The notes under the pieces are model-generated. The model did not search any database. It saw only the letters and a program-made list of their open reading frames with translations, and was not told the origin of the DNA. The translations under genes were made by a program, and so were the position numbers. Below, in pieces: positions 1 through 9,446 of a stretch of DNA of 64,000 nucleotides. This DNA is from Pachysolen tannophilus NRRL Y-2460 (taxonomy: Eukaryota; Ascomycota; Pichiomycetes; Alaninales; Pachysolenaceae). The DNA lies in the NCBI GenBank assembly GCA_001661245.1, contig KV454016.1, forward strand, positions 928,268 to 992,267, given 5' to 3'. Numbering within the stretch: the first letter of the stretch is position 1; each line of letters opens with the position of its first letter.

Positions 1-220
1 GATAGTGGTAATTTTTCATTCGTTGTTGATATTGGGTTTAAATAATTAAATATCCTTCTTCTTTAATAATAATTTTAAGCAAAACCCCAAATCTGGAAAT
101 TCAAGTCCCCCTATTAATATTAAACAAAAAAAAATAGGAAAAACAATATTATAATTTTTTTATATAAATATAGATCTATATATTTATGAACAAGAATAGA
201 TTATCCTTTGTTCAGAGAGA

Positions 221-3200
221 ATGAATTCAGCAGAGGCAAAGGCAAAGTTTAAAAATCATTTTTATAAATTAGGTGAAAAAAGAGATATTCCTGTTAGAGA
301 GAATAAATATTGGGAAATTTTTTGGGAAAAGCCTAGATCAGTTGATGATATTTTTGAATTAATAACTGTAAATGATATTAGATCCGTTAGTAATTCTAAA
401 AACTTTATTAGACTATTAAGAATAGTTTCTTTAAAGTTTATTAGTTTGGCTTCAGAGAAAAGAGATTTGGATACTTTACAAGTTTTAAATTGTTGTCGTA
501 TACTTACAAGGTTATTCCCATTTTTATATGAAAACTTGGAATTATCTAAAATTGAAAAAGATATTTTTTGGTCAGTTAATGGGAGTACAGATTCAAATAT
601 AAATACAGAAGTTCTTGATGAAACTAATAATAGAGTAGGATCAAGTAATTCAGCCACTATTGGATCAGCCACTTCTGCTAGTTCATTTTCTAATGAAGAT
701 TATGATAGAGCAAGTGTTGATGCAAATACAAATTTTGATAATATTCATAATGCATTGGAAACACAATCAACAAAAGCTCAAGTGCATGTATCAGATAATA
801 ATTTACCATTAGGAGCTCAATTAGTTACAACTTGTGTTAATTTATTATTTACAAAAAATTTTACAATTTCAAGTACAACAAATAAGACAACTAATGGAAT
901 TGATTTTACAATTTGGGAACCTGGTATTGGATTAAATGAAAAATATTCAACCCCTAAATTAGAAATCGATTGTAATAGATTAGAAATTTTAAAATTATTA
1001 ATAACTTTATGTTCTCAATGTCTTTATTTTACTCCAAATAACGTCATTGAAAAAGGTTCAAGATATTTAACAGTATTAGTTACATCTACTCCAAAACTTC
1101 ATATATTAACCTTGTTATCATCTTTAATCAATTTGACATGTCGAATTGGCCGTCCAGCTAATGAAAATGGTTTGGAATTCAATAATAATTCTTTGAATCA
1201 ATTAAGAGAATTAATGATAACTAATGCAATTGATTTATTAACTTTAATGATTGTCTATCCAATACCGAAACATGATATTGATTTTTTAAATAAAACAGGA
1301 ATATTAAATGGTAGACCATATAATTTAGTAAGGTTTTATTTTGGTAAATTACACAAAGAAAATGAATTAAATTTTTTGTTAACAAACCTCATTGCAATTT
1401 TGAAAAAACCTTTAATTGAAATTTCTACAAATGAAACTTCTTCATCGTTATCATCGTTAATAAAATCTAAAACATCTACTGCAGAACCTTCTGTATGGGG
1501 TACAGAAATAGTTATGTTATTATGGGAATTATACCAATGCAATAAAAGATTTAAAATATATTTAATAGACAATTCTGGACCAGAATTAATGATAATATTA
1601 TTGTACTACATAGCATTAAACAGAAACAGTGCAATGCATAAAAATTTCGTTAGAGTCTGTCTTTATTTTTCACTCTATCTTTCAAGTGATCCGCTAATAT
1701 TAGCAAAACTATTATGTCCGTTTTCAAATCAATTATATTTACAATTACCTCAATCATTTAAGATTAGCCCAAATCCAGTTACATTCAGAGATTTTATTGT
1801 TGTGAAGATATGTCAATTGTTGATCGTTGATAAGATCAATATTTTAACACCTACATTAACTGAATTACTATATAACTTAATTCCGATTGCGGGTTTATTG
1901 GAACCTACTAATGGTAGTGGTAATATCAATGGTAATAGTAACGTATCCTCACCAAATGATACAAATCAAATGCAAAATAGAAGACTGTCGAAAGTTGATG
2001 AAACTTCAGATATCAACAAATCTTACAAGACACCGGGTTCTGGACTATCTTATTCTGCATGTACCTCTATAACACAATTGGTTGTTAAATACAGTACTCA
2101 CTCATTTTTATCCGAAAATTCATCAAATCCAGATTTTCTAGCATTAATAATAAGAGCAATCTGTCAAGCCATTTGCAGACACCCAAAGCAATCAAGAACC
2201 TTAATTTATATTATCACCAAGAATGCAAGACACTATCAAAATATTAAAACTACCATCGATAATTTAGATAACTTACAGGCCAATACTACTAGTGATTATA
2301 CTACCACAAGTGAAAGCAGTTCATTTAAAAGTATTGCAGGAGGACCTAGTACTAATGAAACGCAAGAAGTAGAAAATGGTGGGGTTCAAAATGATGATGG
2401 ATCGAATGATCCAATGACAAACTCAAATACTGAAAAACATGAAACGAATAATGATGGCGGGTTAAATACGTTAGATGAGGATGAAGAGGATTGTTCTGAG
2501 ATTGATGACTCTTTATTGAGACCGAAACTTCCGATTGGAATGTCAACAAAGTTTAAAGGAAAATTACCGGTTAATGCTCCTTTGGAAAGAACTTGGACTG
2601 GATCTTCTGCATTAAGAATTGTATTGAAGTCTATTGAATCTGTTAAAAAGTTGATACCCGAATTTTCAAACACTTCTATTTCCGTAGATACAATAGAGTT
2701 ATTAAATAAGATTGAAAATTTGGAAGGATTGACTGAAGTCATTAGAACTGTTCCAAAAAATGAGTTTTATTTAAAACCTTTAGAGCAATTAAAATTCACA
2801 TGGTCAAATATTTCATTAGGGTGGTACGAGAGTGTACTTTGGGGGTGCATTTATAACAGTAATGAAAATGTTAATAACAATCATAGAAAATTGATAAATA
2901 TAAACACATCTTTCCAAAGTTTTTCTTCTAAGGTGTCATCTGATTGGGGGTTTGGTTCTTGGTCAAATTCTGAACAAGAGCTATTGGACATTGTTAGTAA
3001 ATCGTCAGCGCATGTAAATATCTGGGCAGGAACAAATATAAAATTGTTTAGAATATTGGTCAACTTAAACAGAGCGAACAATCTAATGCAGCCAATAACA
3101 GATTCCCTTATCAGAAGATTCAGCGATTTCAGAATTAATAACCGTTCAAATGGCCAGCAGTACCCACAACAAGTTGACAGAGATAGCAAGGGCCTCAACT

Positions 3201-3448
3201 CAAGACAAAACAGTACGACAAGTGTATCTTCTTTACCGTCTACACCGATTTTACAACAACAGCCACAGCATCAGGATGCTGTTTTTGGTAATGGATTTAA
3301 CGAGCAAATGCCGTTAAAAGTAACGCCAAGAAATTCGTATCACAGAGTATCAGTCAGCAGTGTTAATTCTCCAAAAAATACAACGAGAAATCCAAGTGTT
3401 GTATCGACACCGCAGAGTATTTCTCCAAGAAATTCAATATCTACTTGA
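221..3448 (+). CDS. ECM30: HID1-family protein, Ecm30-like
   Basis: A 1075-residue protein starting at the first ATG of the frame. The N-terminus (WEIFWEKP around residue 30) and long leucine-rich helical stretches look like the HID1/Ecm30 family. Animal HID1 acts at the trans-Golgi, and yeast Ecm30 is linked to cell-wall integrity and permease sorting (family knowledge). Low-complexity Ser/Asn/Thr-rich insertions lie near residues 125-190 and 560-600, an acidic one near 710-770, and the last ~100 residues are Gln/Ser/Pro-rich and probably disordered. It is somewhat shorter than S. cerevisiae Ecm30 (about 1270). Placement supports the call: in S. cerevisiae ECM30 lies beside TSR2 and CNA1, and here it is two genes from both, in the matching relative orientation. 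No membrane segment is obvious. The family call rests on remembered similarity plus synteny. Confidence 0.7.
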   Translation: MNSAEAKAKFKNHFYKLGEKRDIPVRENKYWEIFWEKPRSVDDIFELITVNDIRSVSNSKNFIRLLRIVSLKFISLASEKRDLDTLQVLNCCRILTRLFPFLYENLELSKIEKDIFWSVNGSTDSNINTEVLDETNNRVGSSNSATIGSATSASSFSNEDYDRASVDANTNFDNIHNALETQSTKAQVHVSDNNLPLGAQLVTTCVNLLFTKNFTISSTTNKTTNGIDFTIWEPGIGLNEKYSTPKLEIDCNRLEILKLLITLCSQCLYFTPNNVIEKGSRYLTVLVTSTPKLHILTLLSSLINLTCRIGRPANENGLEFNNNSLNQLRELMITNAIDLLTLMIVYPIPKHDIDFLNKTGILNGRPYNLVRFYFGKLHKENELNFLLTNLIAILKKPLIEISTNETSSSLSSLIKSKTSTAEPSVWGTEIVMLLWELYQCNKRFKIYLIDNSGPELMIILLYYIALNRNSAMHKNFVRVCLYFSLYLSSDPLILAKLLCPFSNQLYLQLPQSFKISPNPVTFRDFIVVKICQLLIVDKINILTPTLTELLYNLIPIAGLLEPTNGSGNINGNSNVSSPNDTNQMQNRRLSKVDETSDINKSYKTPGSGLSYSACTSITQLVVKYSTHSFLSENSSNPDFLALIIRAICQAICRHPKQSRTLIYIITKNARHYQNIKTTIDNLDNLQANTTSDYTTTSESSSFKSIAGGPSTNETQEVENGGVQNDDGSNDPMTNSNTEKHETNNDGGLNTLDEDEEDCSEIDDSLLRPKLPIGMSTKFKGKLPVNAPLERTWTGSSALRIVLKSIESVKKLIPEFSNTSISVDTIELLNKIENLEGLTEVIRTVPKNEFYLKPLEQLKFTWSNISLGWYESVLWGCIYNSNENVNNNHRKLININTSFQSFSSKVSSDWGFGSWSNSEQELLDIVSKSSAHVNIWAGTNIKLFRILVNLNRANNLMQPITDSLIRRFSDFRINNRSNGQQYPQQVDRDSKGLNSRQNSTTSVSSLPSTPILQQQPQHQDAVFGNGFNEQMPLKVTPRNSYHRVSVSSVNSPKNTTRNPSVVSTPQSISPRNSIST

Positions 3449-4259
3449 AGGGCACATATGAAGTATAATAAGTGATAAAAGAGGTTTGAAAGATATTATA
3501 GCTTCAGATTTGTGAAAATATTTGCAGATTAAAGAATAACATCTACTACAGAACAAAATTCAAATTTGATCTGCAAACCTTTCTTTTTTTTTTTTTTTTT
3601 TATTTTGGTTTACTTTTTATTACAAGAGTTTCATTAGTAAAGTTAAAAAGCTTAAAGCAAAAAAGAGACTCAGCTTTAGTGACTACAATTAATCTTGGCC
3701 ATTAATTTAGATTTCACTTGCTCTGTTTTGAGCATATAAATGATATGGAATATATTATTTAATATGGTTTACAAACCAATATCGTTTCAGCCGCATGCAC
3801 GATTATGCATGCAAGAAAGACAAAAAATTCAAAAAATTCAAATCTTTCAATTCGAATACTTTGAAATCTTTAATACAAAAGATAGTTCGAATTCAATATT
3901 AAAACCATTAAAATCAATGAAATGATTATATATATATATATATGTATAAAGATATGTAAGTTTCGAAATGGAAAAAATTAAGAAGAAGAAGAAGAAAAAA
4001 AAAATACTTGAAAACAGTAAAACTTTTTCTTTTTATAAACAAGAAGCAACAAGGAAAATTAAAATGAACTCAACTCGCCGAATAGATTATGACGCTCTTC
4101 TATAATCTTTTTTAACTTTTAATTTTGTTGAACCAATTTGTGAATCGACATTTATATTTATTGAAATAAAACTTATTATCTTATTTATTGTCATTATTAC
4201 AGTTATCTTGAATTTATCTTGAATAGTTCTAAACGAACTAAAAAACATTTTCAGGGAAA
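3449..4259. other. Intergenic spacer, ECM30 to secreted-protein gene
   Basis: About 810 bases without a supportable gene. It holds a poly-T run after ECM30 (about 3583-3601), a GCATGCA dyad at 3789-3812 (entered separately), a short TA repeat near 3928-3944 and a GAA/A-rich run near 3980-4000. A TTTTCAG just before the ATG at 4260 resembles a 3' splice site, but there is no TACTAAC in front of it, so I do not call an intron. Confidence 0.6.
3789..3812 (+). promoter_or_regulatory. Dyad GCATGCA-N6-TGCATGC, copy 1
   Basis: A perfect 7-bp inverted repeat, GCATGCA and TGCATGC, separated by six bases and preceded by AGCC. A near copy (AGCCGCATGCATGATAATGC on the minus strand) lies at 13028-13051 with the same half-site spacing. 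The two 24-base stretches agree at most positions, whereas their flanks do not. It looks like a palindromic protein-binding site; the factor is unknown. This copy is about 450 bases upstream of the secreted-protein gene. Confidence 0.4.
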
Positions 4260-5042
4260 ATGTTTTTATTTGCTTTTGGTGTAGCAGTTCTAATAGTGAG
4301 TGAAGTATGGGCTTATCCAATTAACAACAATATCACTTCTGATGTTATTACAATTAGTAAAAATGACAATATTTTCAATTATAATGGTTTTACGTATATT
4401 CAAGAAACAAATGAGGTTTGCGGCAAAGAGACATTTCTGTTTAATATTTCCGAACTAATTGATAAAGAGTCATTGCTATCTGCTTTAGGTAATGAAACAT
4501 TTATGGAAGCAGACGCAGATTTTTTATCGAGCATAGATACCAAGTATTGTGTAAGGCTTTTGAATAAACCTCAAAAAATTGTGAAAACAGACTTGAGTGC
4601 ACCAATTAGTTTATGTTTAAATTCAGAATTTGGCGATGGTGGTTCTATTGGTAAGTCAGTTAGTGTTTCCGTTTCTGTGGGAGGAGATTTGAGTTTTTCT
4701 ATGCATGAGTCCGCAATGCAAGCAATCACAATGACCTGGTCGATTTCTGCTAGTATTTCAAAAGCTTTCAAACTAGTTTATTCTTGTACTGCACCTGCTG
4801 GTGAAGTGGCACAATTGTGGGCTACACCTGTTGGTGGTGAGGTTGATTTTGAAACAAGGAAATATTATCAACTAAGACATGGTGGGAAAAGGCATTTCGT
4901 TAGTGATTGGACCAAGGTGAAGAATTATCATTTCCCAGTAAACGAATTTTCTCCAAGACTTGCTTGTAAGAGTGGACCAGCCACAAATTGTGAGCTTCCT
5001 CAAACAACAAACTTTGTATTTAAAAATAGCATTGAGAATTAA
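4260..5042 (+). CDS. Small secreted cysteine-containing protein of unknown function
   Basis: A 260-residue protein I do not recognise. The first 18 residues are a clear signal peptide (hydrophobic FLFAFGVAVLIV, likely cleavage after VWA), and there is no later membrane segment, so it should be secreted or wall-associated. The mature part has six cysteines (54, 97, 119, 176, 236, 244), three N-glycosylation sequons (Asn24, Asn62, Asn78) and a striking alternating stretch KSVSVSVSVGGDLSFS (132-147) followed by WSISASISKAF (160-170), typical of long beta strands. No GPI signal is seen at the C-terminus. The gene sits between ECM30 and TSR2, which are neighbours in S. cerevisiae, so it is an insertion relative to that order. 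The function is not assigned. Confidence 0.75.
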   Translation: MFLFAFGVAVLIVSEVWAYPINNNITSDVITISKNDNIFNYNGFTYIQETNEVCGKETFLFNISELIDKESLLSALGNETFMEADADFLSSIDTKYCVRLLNKPQKIVKTDLSAPISLCLNSEFGDGGSIGKSVSVSVSVGGDLSFSMHESAMQAITMTWSISASISKAFKLVYSCTAPAGEVAQLWATPVGGEVDFETRKYYQLRHGGKRHFVSDWTKVKNYHFPVNEFSPRLACKSGPATNCELPQTTNFVFKNSIEN

Positions 5043-5373
5043 ACAAAAATTTCGTTAAATTAATATTATTTTATCACTTTCTTTCTATTACATTTTTACA
5101 ATTTTCAATTTTCAATTTTTAATATTTTTTATTCTTGAGCTGATAACAATACTTATATAATATAATACATATATGAAACCTATGGAAAAATCACTTTTTC
5201 ACCAAAAAAAAAAAAAAAAGCAAAAAAAAAAGAAGCAAAAAAAGAAAAGAAAAGAAACCGAAGTTTATAATAGTAAGCAATATGTCCTTAGAGCTTCAAA
5301 AGAGAGTTTCTAGAGAGTTTCAAGGGCAACTATTAATTTATTTATATTTTTTTTATCATTAATTATACATGTT
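5043..5373. other. Convergent spacer with poly-A and purine-rich run
   Basis: Between two converging 3' ends. It contains short AATTTTCAATTTT repeats near 5100 and a purine-rich tract at about 5202-5263 (long A runs, GAAA units). Nothing gene-like is seen. Confidence 0.5.
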
Positions 5374-5856
5374 CTATGTCCTCTTATCCCTTCTTCCTTT
5401 CTTCTGTACTAGTTGGAACCCATCGTCATCAATTATTGGAGCATTTCTTGCCTGGTGATCATGATCATCATCAAGATCCATTTCAACATCATCATGGAGT
5501 GTTTGCTCTTCTTCATCTTCGGCACTCTCATCACTATCATCGGGATTTTCAGGATCCTCTTGTATCTGAACCTGATAATGTGAACTTTCTTTTTTCTTCT
5601 GTCTTTCAAGCCATTTAGCGTACATACCATCTACTGTTTCAAATTGGCCCTGTGAAATTTCTTTATAAATTTTTAAAATTAAAACTGCCAATGGTAACGC
5701 ACTATCATCTTCAACTTGAACGTCAAACTCATCTTGCATAGCATATAACATCGTCTCTTCTATCAACTGGACATCAACAATTTTTTGCTCAAACAACTCA
5801 ACCACTATGGCAGTGATCCAATCTCTCTTATCTGCAGATTGAGGTCCTCCCCATTG
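5374..5856 (-). CDS. TSR2: TSR2, 3' part only (separated from its start by inversion)
   Basis: Read on the minus strand from about 5856, the frame gives WGGPQSADKRDWITAIVVEL, then LIEETMLYAMQDEFDVQVED, a Lys-rich helix, an acidic Asp/Glu-rich tail and the end IIDDDGFQLVQKKGRR. This is the C-terminal three quarters of Tsr2, the chaperone that delivers Rps26 (eS26) to pre-40S ribosomes. There is no usable ATG in this piece. The matching N-terminal 49 codons lie on the opposite strand at 6283-6429. Joined at the shared CAATG, the two give a 208-residue protein (S. cerevisiae Tsr2 is 205). Upstream of 5856 the frame runs into the first codons of CNA1 instead. TSR2 is essential in S. cerevisiae, so an intact copy is expected somewhere or in the other orientation. 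Confidence 0.9.
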   Translation of the reverse strand, partial: QWGGPQSADKRDWITAIVVELFEQKIVDVQLIEETMLYAMQDEFDVQVEDDSALPLAVLILKIYKEISQGQFETVDGMYAKWLERQKKKESSHYQVQIQEDPENPDDSDESAEDEEEQTLHDDVEMDLDDDHDHQARNAPIIDDDGFQLVQKKGRRDKRT

Positions 5857-5903
5857 GTTATCTGTTCTGAATTCTGAGTGGCTCTATCTTTTGAACCAGA
5901 CAT
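5852..5903 (-). CDS. CNA1: CNA1, 5' end only (first codons, in the inverted segment)
   Basis: On the minus strand an ATG at 5903 opens MSGSKDRATQNSEQIT and then AAT at the junction. Rejoined to the plus-strand frame at 6428 it continues in frame as [12 protein letters not shown] into calcineurin A, giving a 607-residue protein (yeast Cmp2 is about 604, Cna1 about 553). As it stands, translation from this ATG runs into out-of-frame TSR2 sequence and stops after 32 codons. The assignment rests on the restored frame and on the calcineurin body otherwise lacking an ATG; the short, variable N-terminus itself has no recognisable motif. Confidence 0.75.
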
Positions 5904-6431
5904 CCTTCACTAAATATCACACACTAGACGTTATGTTCGTTCTCTCTACTGAACATCAAAAAAAAAAAAAAAAAAAATAACACCAATAGCAACACTAACA
6001 CCAAGCAGATCAAGATAGAAGATATATACTTATCTATATCTATCTATATCTATCAATATACAGATTTATAATACCCAGATAAAAATAATTAATACCTGTT
6101 TTCTCGTTATCTTCACCTTCTCCTTCCTGTTATTGCTCCAGGGCTTATAAAATAGAGAAAGTCTGTTGAGTTTTCCACGCACGACAAATGTTTTTGTCCC
6201 ATTTTTCAGAAAATTTTTCACTTTTTATAATTCATGAGGTTGAAGATTAGTTGGATTATAAGTTGTTTGTTGTTGGTTCGTGATGAGTTCTATTGATGTG
6301 ACTGAGTTTGTGGAAGCAGGTAAGGATCAGGTTTCGCTTTTTTTCTCTGATTTGAAGCAACAGTCCAAGTTTGAGCTTGGGGTTTCGATGTGCATTTACC
6401 AATGGGATGCTTTAGAAATTGCAGTTCAATG
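5852..6431. other. Inverted ~570-bp promoter segment between TSR2 and CNA1
   Basis: The segment is bounded by CATTG at 5852-5856 and its inverted copy CAATG at 6427-6431. It contains the shared divergent promoter (about 5904-6282, with an A-run, TATCTA repeats near 6030-6055 and a TATAAAATAG box near 6147), the 5' 49 codons of TSR2 at one end and the 5' codons of CNA1 at the other. Each is now joined to the body of the other gene. Turning the segment round restores both reading frames in one step. In S. cerevisiae the two genes are also divergent neighbours (YLR433C and YLR435W). Confidence 0.85.
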
Positions 6432-6432
6432 A
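6283..6432 (+). CDS. TSR2: TSR2, 5' part only (49 codons, in the inverted segment)
   Basis: ATG at 6283 opens 49 codons including [17 protein letters not shown] and [12 protein letters not shown], then TGA at 6430-6432. This matches the N-terminus of Tsr2 (S. cerevisiae has KQQARFELGVSM and YKWDALDVAV), which directly precedes the WGGP motif found on the minus strand at 5853. The stop is created by the junction with CNA1 sequence. The product as given would be a short Tsr2 fragment lacking most of the Rps26-binding region. Confidence 0.9.
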   Translation: MSSIDVTEFVEAGKDQVSLFFSDLKQQSKFELGVSMCIYQWDALEIAVQ

Positions 6433-8203
6433 TAATGCTTTAAAAAAAATAAAAAATAAGCAAGCATTTGCATCAACTAGGGATTATTCGATTTTTGTTA
6501 CCGAAGATGGGGAAGAAGTGTCTACTAAAGAGCGAATTGTAAAGACTGTTCCACCTGTGGCATCTAAGAAACCTAGTGAAGAAGAAGTTTTTGATTCAAA
6601 AACAGGTTTACCTAGACATGAATTTTTAAAAGAGCATTTTATTCTTGAAGGAAGATTACAGGAAGATCATGTTGTTAGGATCTTAGATATGGCAAGAGAT
6701 GTTTTAGCTAAGGAACCGAATTTATTAGATGTTCCTTCACCTGTAACTATATGTGGTGATATTCATGGACAATATTATGATTTGATGAAATTATTTGAAG
6801 TTGGTGGACACCCAACTAATACTTCATATTTGTTCTTGGGAGATTATGTGGATAGGGGTTCATTTTCAATTGAATGTTTACTTTATCTTTATTCGTTGAA
6901 GTTAAATTATCCAAATACTTTTTGGATGTTAAGAGGAAATCATGAATGTAAACATCTTACTGATTATTTTACTTTCAAGATGGAATGTCTTCATAAGTAT
7001 TCGATGAAAACATATAAAGCTGCTTTAGGAAGTTTTAATGCATTGCCGTTGGCTGCGATAATGAATAATCAATTTTTCTGTGTTCATGGTGGAATATCAC
7101 CAGAATTGAAAAGTTTGGATGATGTTAGAAATTTGAATAGATTTAAAGAACCTCCAACAAGAGGTTTAATGTGTGATTTATTATGGGCAGATCCAATTGA
7201 ATCTTATGATGAAGATGACGTTGATTCATTATTTTTACCAAACTCCGTTAGAGGATGTTCTTATGCTTTTACATATAAGGCCTCTTGTTCTTTCTTACAA
7301 AGAACTGGATTGCTTTCGATAATAAGAGCCCACGAAGCTCAGGATGCTGGATATAGAATGTATAAAAGAACCAAGACAATGGGGTTCCCTTCGTTATTAA
7401 CAATGTTCTCTGCTCCAAATTATCTTGATAGTTATAACAACAAAGCAGCAGTGTTAATATACGAAAATAACGTTATGAATATAAGGCAATTTAACGCTTC
7501 CCCACATCCATATTGGCTTCCAAATTTTATGGATGTGTTTACTTGGTCTTTACCTTTTGTTGGTGAAAAAGTTGTGGATATGTTGGTATCTATATTGAAT
7601 ATCTGTACACAAAAAGAACTTGATGAAGAAACTCCTTTAGCAAAAGAACCAGCAAACTCATTTGATGAAATATCTGTTGAATCGAATATAAATTCCAATA
7701 ATAATGGAACTGCAACTACAACAACAGCTGGCACGGAAACTACAGGATCTGCAACAGGTAGTTTTGATTTGAGCAAATTTATACTGTCTACAGGTAATTC
7801 TTCAGCAACTTCATCACTGGGATCCCAAATTAAAGATTCTGATTCTCTTGAACTGAAAAGAAATGTATTACGTAATAAGATCATGGCTATTGGAAGAGTT
7901 AGTAGAATGTATCAATTATTAAGAGAAGAAAGTGAAAAAGTTGAAAAATTAAGATCTTTAAGTGGTGGAAGAGTTTTACCAAAGGGAGTATTATTAAGTG
8001 GCTCTGACGGATTATCAAAGAAAATATCATCGTTTGATGAAGCTAGAAAACAAGATTTGAAAAATGAAGCATTACCACCAACTAGGGAAACTATAGAAAG
8101 AGAAAAGCAAGAAATGGAAGATGAAATTAAAAGAAGAGTTGCTGAACGGGTTAAAAGGGATGAAGGTCTTCAAAAATTGGCAAGAAGATTGTCTGATCGT
8201 TGA
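6427..8203 (+). CDS. CNA1: Calcineurin A catalytic subunit, body without its start codon
   Basis: Calcium/calmodulin-activated Ser/Thr phosphatase. Metal-binding and catalytic motifs are all present: GDIHGQ (6754), GDYVDRG (6840), RGNHE (6931), then [15 protein letters not shown] calcineurin-B-binding helix ([15 protein letters not shown], about 7515), a Ser/Thr-rich linker, a calmodulin-binding helix ([20 protein letters not shown], about 7870) and an autoinhibitory tail follow in the usual order. The frame is open from 6419 after a stop at 6413-6415 but holds no ATG before the middle of the catalytic domain. Its true start is the ATG at 5903 on the other strand. Real neighbour and partner in position is TSR2. 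Confidence 0.95.
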
Positions 8204-8528
8204 TACCAACTTGTTTCTTTCAGTTTAACAAACAGATACTCTCGATATATATAGTATATTTATATAAATTATTATTCTACCAATTATCAATTTTACTTTA
8301 CATTTAATTTATTCACTGATAATAACAGTTCAAAACTTTAACGATATAACATCGTCTTTTTATTTTTGTAATATTATCATCATCATCATCATCATCATCT
8401 TCGTAATTCGTCAAGTGTACTAATATCAGAGGTTGAAAAATTTCTCAGCACGACTTTACATTTTTGTAATATCAAGACTTTACCATCTAATTTGAAACTA
8501 ATTTGTGGACTGAGCAAGAAGGTTATCA
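8204..8528. other. Spacer CNA1-LOT5
   Basis: A short tandem spacer with an (ATC)8 microsatellite at about 8373-8399. No gene is seen. Confidence 0.5.
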
Positions 8529-9446
8529 ATGTCGAGGAGTTCTTCTAGACTTGTGCTTTCTAGGCCTTCAATTTCTAATACTGAAGTAATCTCTGGGAAT
8601 GAGAATTTGAGTTCAGTAGAGTTTTCTGTTGGGGAACATTCAATATTGTACGCTGGTCATGACGGTATAATGATAAAAGATGATCACCAAAGGAATTTCA
8701 GGAAATTAATTTCTACTTTCATATCAGAATCTAAGGAAGAAGATTTTAGTGATGCTGAATTATATGTGTTGAACACAAGTTTTATAATTTGGTTAAATGA
8801 ACTTGCGAAAGGAATAGAATTTCCGTATCAAAATTTGATATTACATGCTTTACAAAAGGACGACGTTGGCAAGACATGGTTATATTTACAAATATCTTCT
8901 GATACTAACCTTGATGATAATGAGGAGGGGGATCTAGGAAATACAATTGAGCTTTCATTAGCTATTTGTGGAGAGGAAAAAACTAGAGAAAGAACTAGCA
9001 ATCCATTGTTAGAACAGGTAAATTCCAATTATAGAGATAATAATAAAGTGCTTGAGAACATTTACGAATCATTGACTACTTGCACATCATTTCATCTTGA
9101 TCCTGATTCTGAAGATGAAGAACAACAACAAGCAGTTGGAGGGCCAATTTTCATACTGCCAGATCAAAATTCTCCTACAAATGACGATGACGATGGAGAT
9201 GAGGATAACGATAACGATGAAGTTGTGCTGACAACTAATGAGAATAAAAGTGAGGATGATTTGACTGATGCCAGAGTTAATCATACATATCAAGAAACGA
9301 ATGAACATGAAAGTGCTACACTGACAGTAGATGTTGATTTGGTTTCCAGTAGTGGTGCAAGAACAAGAAAGGAAACAGAAAAGAAAAGAGAAAGCGTAAC
9401 GAATGGAAACGGTAAAGCAACGAGAAAGATTAGAAAATTGGAGTGA
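8529..9446 (+). CDS. LOT5: Lot5-like protein (pICln/Voldacs domain)
   Basis: A 305-residue protein. After a variable N-terminus it has a PH-like pICln/Lot5 region: SVGEHSILYAGHDGIMI (about 32-48), an acidic loop, LYVLNTSFIIWL and GIEFPYQNLILHALQKD (about 77-115). The second half is acidic and low-complexity (DDDDGDEDNDNDE) and the tail is basic (RKIRKL). Lot5 is a non-essential yeast protein of unclear role whose gene responds to low temperature, and animal pICln is a methylosome subunit. Similarity alone is modest, but LOT5 adjoins SPE1 in S. cerevisiae just as here, which raises confidence. Confidence 0.7.
   Translation: MSRSSSRLVLSRPSISNTEVISGNENLSSVEFSVGEHSILYAGHDGIMIKDDHQRNFRKLISTFISESKEEDFSDAELYVLNTSFIIWLNELAKGIEFPYQNLILHALQKDDVGKTWLYLQISSDTNLDDNEEGDLGNTIELSLAICGEEKTRERTSNPLLEQVNSNYRDNNKVLENIYESLTTCTSFHLDPDSEDEEQQQAVGGPIFILPDQNSPTNDDDDGDEDNDNDEVVLTTNENKSEDDLTDARVNHTYQETNEHESATLTVDVDLVSSSGARTRKETEKKRESVTNGNGKATRKIRKLE

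Noticed and set aside
4225-4259. ACTAA and TTTTCAG before the secreted-protein gene as an intron end
   Set aside because: The branch sequence is not TACTAAC and no donor was found. The signal peptide begins properly at ATG 4260.
6419-6500. A non-ATG start or an ordinary intron explaining the missing CNA1 start
   Set aside because: The preceding plus-strand sequence is unmistakably Tsr2, and the other halves of both genes meet at the opposite junction. An inversion explains both genes; an intron explains neither.
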